A stretch of DNA of 64,000 nucleotides from Metellina segmentata (taxonomy: Eukaryota; Arthropoda; Arachnida; Araneae; Tetragnathidae), in the NCBI GenBank assembly GCA_947359465.1, contig OX375878.1, positions 92,131,377 through 92,195,376 on the forward strand, in the 5' to 3' direction. Positions within the stretch are counted from its first letter, which is position 1, and every line of letters begins with the position of its first letter. Positions 59,827 through 64,000 of the stretch are shown piece by piece. The position numbers and the translations under genes were made by a program. Under the pieces are notes generated by a model. It ran no database searches and was not told where the DNA came from. It worked only from the letters and a program-made list of their open reading frames with translations.

Positions 59827-60394
59827 AAATTACAATGTATAAAACAATGTAATTTGAAAGTGTCCGACTCTTATATCCGATAATTCACGGAGTGTGTACA
59901 ATTTTGTAGTTTACAATTATTTTAATAAAAGTTACAAGTGAAAAACTCGAGTGCGGTATAAACTCGTTAGTTACGTAAACTTTTCAATTTCTTCTCTACC
60001 CTTATCACGCGGGTGGTCGAAAGATGCTAAACATTCGTGGTAGTAGTGGCATAAATGTCTCATCGGACCAGAAACATGTGATTGCTTCATCCGAGCCATG
60101 ATAAAATCAAGACGCAATTATTGAAAACATGATTATTAAACAGTATAAGCTAGCTTAATTGGACAGACACGGGAAAATAGCGAACCACCCCTCTTTCAGA
60201 TAATTTTAACAGTAGTGCAAATTCAAAGATGGTATTTGACAGGGAATTTAATTTATCAAAACCGTCATGCCCTAAGGCATACGATGTAGTTTTGGGTTGC
60301 GAACAACCCCGCACAGCACATGCGTTGCCGCCTATGTTTCTCAATATTACAATACAATTACACCTACTATCATGGAATGGGCTATGATAGATCT

Positions 60395-60760
60395 TCTAGT
60401 CTTATTTCAAGAAGTCGTTTGGCTATGATCTTATGGCCTTGTCTTGACTTTTTACTTGTCCAAAGCAGTTTTCTTTCTACTTTTTTGTGGTCACGGAGAA
60501 ATAGGTATTTCTTATGTTTTCCCACAGTTTGCAGTCGTAAATTACGTGGTCAACACTCTGAATTCCTTCTCCACATTCGCATTTGTCTTCCTTATTGAAT
60601 AAACGTTTCTGGTACTGTCCAAATACGCCGTGACCAGTGATAAATTGATTGATCTCAAAAGATCCTAGAAGTCTCGTCTGTCATATGTCCTTGTATTCTG
60701 TGTGGAATACTCTTCCCTTCTCTGAGTAGTCCCATCGCCTCTGCCACATCCCTCCTGTCG
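60395..60760 (-). pseudogene. LINE (Jockey/R1-type) ORF2 C-terminus
   Basis: On the minus strand MWQRRWDYSEKGRVFHTE (near 60745-60690) is followed, after one in-frame TGA, by EINQFITGHGVFGQYQ. The zinc-knuckle-like CECGEGIQSVDHVIYDC comes next, and the ORF ends …VTTKK at TAG. W(Q)xxW…KGR…TGHGxFxxY…C-x-C…H…C is the standard C-terminal region of Jockey/R1-like elements. The RT domain is absent, so this is a 5'-truncated copy. Confidence 0.85.
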
Positions 60761-61324
60761 GTCCCGTCTTTAAATTCATATGCTTAAAATTTGCATAATG
60801 GCCCGTCTTCATATTAAATTGAGTACCTACTTCATAATTTGCAATATCAACCCCTTATTTCGAATCTTGTATATTGTAAATAATAACTTCGCATACCAAG
60901 TTTCATGTCATTCATGAATAGAGAAAGGTTAGAAATTTCCTAATATTCAATCGGCTCCTAATATTAAATCGGTTTCCATACTTTTATTTATAGCATCCTA
61001 AATTATTCTCCTATAACTGATATTATGTAGCTATTAAGGTATCCAAACAAAATATACATAATGTTTTAGTTTTCAAAAAAAAAATTTATTCACAATGTAA
61101 TTATTAAATTAGTGTTATAAAAAAATATGAACAGGGACCTTGATGCATTTTGATGGAAATCAATTTAGAAGAAACACTAGAAAACCATACAAAAATTTCA
61201 GCTCTTTCCTCTGGATAGTTTTTGCGCTATACTTAAATTTTTGTCACTACGTTAATTTTAGGGGCTTCTAAATCTTGTGGTTGGAATATCTTGTGGTTGT
61301 AATCTTCTTTTTATCAAGCAACAA

Positions 61325-61380
61325 ATGAACAGTTCCTAATTGGTTAATTCTGATCAATTAGTTAATCAAGAACTGTTCAT
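61325..61380. repeat. Imperfect hairpin
   Basis: ATGAACAGTTC at 61325-61335 pairs with GAACTGTTCAT at 61370-61380; the inner segments TAATTGGTTAATT / AATTAGTTAA extend the stem to roughly 25 bp around CTGATC. Confidence 0.8.
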
Positions 61381-62012
61381 TCAAGAACTAATAATCTTGA
61401 TCTATCGATAGTGACTTTAAATGTGGAGATGATCCCTAAAATGGACAGCGGCTTTAACATTGAACATCTCAAGTTCACACACGAAGTTTCATATTTCGAC
61501 TAATTGATGATATAGAATCTGATTAAGGCATAAAAATATGCTGATGCCATTAGGAATTTTGTTTATGCCATATGTGATGGGGAAACGGCCCCTCATTCAA
61601 TGTTTTTGCATTTGAATTTGTAGAGGACATTATTCCCTATTGAATGAATATCTTTATGAATTTGCTTTGCTATGAATAGTGCTCGAAGTAAAGGAGGATG
61701 TTTAGGTCTTTCCGAGACTGTTACATATTTTTTTATCCAGTACTCTATATTTATAGTTGCAAGAAATTCTATAGTTGTATATTTTTTTAACATTTGTAAA
61801 TAAATACTGTACTTGTAGGAAAAATATTTGTTATTACCTTTGCTGGGTGTTTGTGACACTTTTCAAGGTTTTAAAAACAGTTTGTATATTTTGGACTCTC
61901 AACATTTGTATAGAAAGACATACTTTTTCAGTTGAAATTCTAAAATATAACGTCTTGTAGGGATTCGAAGACAGAATTAAAAAATATAATATGATTGTGT
62001 AGTTAAAAGTAA

Positions 62013-62812
62013 GGAACAGCTACACTTTACGTTTATGAGTGGTGGCAACATAGTTGGCGATTTTTTTTGGCGCACTTCTAAAGTCGGCAAGTAAAGAATT
62101 ATTTCAAATATATTTTTCTTTTCACAACGGAAAATGAAAGCTTGAAAACACTTTGAAAACTTTTTTAAAATAATACATTATTTTTTATTTAAAAAATAGT
62201 AAATACATTACAAAACACAGTTGTGTTCCAGCAGAACTAAACTTCGAATGTTGGGTAATATTTTATATCTACCCTGAAACTTATCAATTACACTGAATAC
62301 AGTGGGCATGTTGAAAAAGAAAAAGGTTTATTAAAAAAAAAAAGCAAGAAATAATACTACCTGATAACGTCAGAACTATTGCGTAAAAAAATAATCAAAA
62401 CGAAAATGTCAAAAAAACAAAACTCTTAATCCTTTCGTGAAAACTAATATTATGAAATAAAAATTCCACAACTGTCGAAGTACAAATAAATGGACCAATG
62501 GTATCACAGAACAAGATTTAAAAGGACCAATGCAATCAAAGAATATTTTAAAATCCAAATAAAATATGGGAGCAAAGAAAAAATTTCAAACGATCCAATG
62601 AAATCAAACGACTTTAACGGATTTTGGAAGAACTTTCTTGAATACTCAAAATAAAAATTGAAAGTTTATGTTTGCCGAGGTTGCCATGAAACCCACAACA
62701 ACCATAACGACAGATGGGTTGCCTTAATTTATCGTAGCTCGCTACTAGAAGTGCAACAAAAAAAATCGCCAAGCCGTTGCCATCACACATAAACGTAGAG
62801 TGTAGCTGTACC
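62013..62812. mobile_element. Same MITE family, copy 3
   Basis: 800 bp; GGAACAGCTACACTTTACG to GTAGAGTGTAGCTGTACC, with TTGGCGATTTTTTTTGGCGC / AAAAATCGCCAAGCCG inside, so the TIRs reach about 52 bp. Flanks AAAAGTAA and GAAAGTGA match at 6 of 8. The body aligns with copy 2 (AACGAACCAATGAAGTTTTA / AACGATCCAATGAAATCAAA). Confidence 0.85.
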
Positions 62813-62897
62813 GAAAGTGAAAGGCAACTCCCCTATTGCAAATTCTAATATGGTAATTCCGGCTATCTGAATGACCCAACCTAGTGTGAATATGAGT

Positions 62898-62962
62898 TTT
62901 CTCGACTTGGCGCAGCGTGGCTAAATATGACCCTTGTAACCTAAAACCTAACCAACCAATTT
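62898..62962 (+). mobile_element. SINE-A 3' fragment
   Basis: TTCTCGACTTGGCGCAGCG … GCTAAATATGACCCTTGTAA … ACCTAACCAACCAATT. Close match to the 3' 65 bp of the copy at 11170. Confidence 0.65.
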
Positions 62963-64000
62963 AAAGTGGGTTTTTAGAAAAAGGAAAGTACAAACTTTTC
63001 GCATACAAGCATGAAAGAAAGACATCAATTCAGATGAGCTTTTCCTATAATTCCTAAATTTAATTGCAATACAGAGCAAATCCTAGAGAAAAGAAGATTT
63101 GCGTTGTAACCTTAATTTGTAGTGCAATCACGATCTGAGGAAATAGTATGCTTGAAAAACTTTTTGAACAAATTTAAAAACATTCAATTATTTATTAATT
63201 ATATTTGTGGCGTGTATCGTGTCCCCAGTGATATTAATTTCAGAGAGGGGGCGGGATAATGACGCGCCCTAACTCGAAACACGAACCCATCATTTTGACA
63301 AAATTCCTAAAGAAAGTACATTAGAAGCATCATGTTGCAAGTCATTGGAGTAGCCTCATGCTCGTGAACTCTTATAAAAATTATATTCCTCCTCCGCTTT
63401 CCTTGATGAGTTAATCTAATAAATAATTAAGAGATAACATTCTCTAATGAAGCGCGAAATAGGAAAATTTCGCGTAAAAGCCTTTCTTGCTTCTTTACGG
63501 GGAGGGTCCCTATCTGCTGTAGTGGCACAATTTTCTGACACCCTCATTTATAAAAATTCCCTTTCCGTTTTTTACTGTCCGTTTTGCTTTGCTGATTAAA
63601 AGAAAGGTGCTCTCATCTACATAAAATGCATGGGGGGATAGATCGTAAATAAACTCCTTGCTGGGAATGGCCACGAATTTTTCCCCTTTGCCTTGTGAGT
63701 GCGTGAGCTTCGGTGTAAGTTCGTTAAGATGTAATTCCGCCCTTATCATTTGCAAGACCTCATTTATTTTTCTGCAGGACCGGAAAATTAATTTTTTGTG
63801 TCAGGGTGATTATTTGTGCCCGTCAAATGATTTCGAGGTGCTTTCGGATAACGAGCTTTGATTGAGATCTATATAGTAGAGAGTGGGTGCTTTTTTCTAA
63901 TGCGGATTTCAGAACATATCGTTAGTTTGTGTGCTTTGTTGTCTCAATTTTATTGTTTAAGAACGACACGACGCTATATTTATCTACTGGATATCAGTTC
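62963..64000. other. Intronic sequence to the window end, nothing recognised
   Basis: Overlapping ORFs on both strands at 63510-63861 have somewhat higher GC, but neither peptide resembles a known domain nor shows PDZ features. Confidence 0.5.

Larger units (their letters stand above)
34089..64000 (+). other. Downstream Patj intron, at least 29.9 kb
   Basis: Begins with a consensus GTAAGT donor. No exon encoding the second half of the PDZ (a DGRLQxGDHILxI-type peptide) was seen before the window ends. It contains a LINE tail, a TTAA element, a fold-back element, a Helitron, the gypsy retrotransposon, a Helitron-like element with a coding fragment, a second LINE tail and a MITE. Confidence 0.75.

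Noticed and set aside
34089..64000. Exon for the second half of the second PDZ domain
   Set aside because: No peptide like DGRLQxGDHILxI was found by reading the frames. It is probably beyond the window; a small exon could have been missed.

Overview
The window looks like intronic DNA from an AT-rich arthropod genome. The only host coding sequence I can support is two exons of one gene on the + strand, 17097-17328 and 33954-34088. Together they encode the second half of one PDZ domain, a linker and the first half of the next. Sequence and domain order fit Patj (INADL-like), the multi-PDZ scaffold of the Crumbs polarity complex. Both exons have good splice sites and matching phase. The intron between them is 16,625 bp, and no exon was found in the flanking 17 kb or 30 kb. 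An arachnid, perhaps a spider, is my best guess, from the AT-richness, the huge introns and the style of the gypsy Gag. No taxonomic marker is present.

The rest is a layered transposon landscape. 1-17 kb: a tRNA-derived SINE family (SINE-A), a TIR element nested in another, a 328-bp tandem duplication carrying a perfect hairpin, and two Helitron-type elements. 17-34 kb: the first exon, Helitron ends, a decayed BED-finger hAT transposase split by a 452-bp tRNA-SINE with 11-bp target duplications, local duplications, a TIR element carrying a scrap of coding sequence, a multi-hairpin Helitron and an 8-bp-TSD MITE. 34-47 kb: the second exon, a LINE 3' end, a TTAA-flanked DNA transposon with a transposase remnant, a fold-back element and a third multi-hairpin Helitron.

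47-53 kb holds an almost complete Ty3/gypsy retrotransposon on the minus strand. Its 368-bp LTRs look identical, and it has Gag, two zinc knuckles, protease, RT, RNase H and integrase. It carries one in-frame stop in Gag and a frameshift before integrase. It sits in the middle of a perfect 20-bp inverted repeat with a TA-repeat centre. 53-64 kb: a deleted relative of the fold-back sequence, a Helitron-like element whose coding fragment resembles the one at 27.8 kb, a LINE RT C-terminus, hairpins and a third MITE copy.

No convincing new multi-gene system was found. The most interesting signals are the related coding fragment inside two unrelated mobile elements, the young but broken gypsy element in a palindromic target, the SINE-in-hAT insertion that can be reversed base for base, and the Helitron family with a row of GC-rich hairpins.
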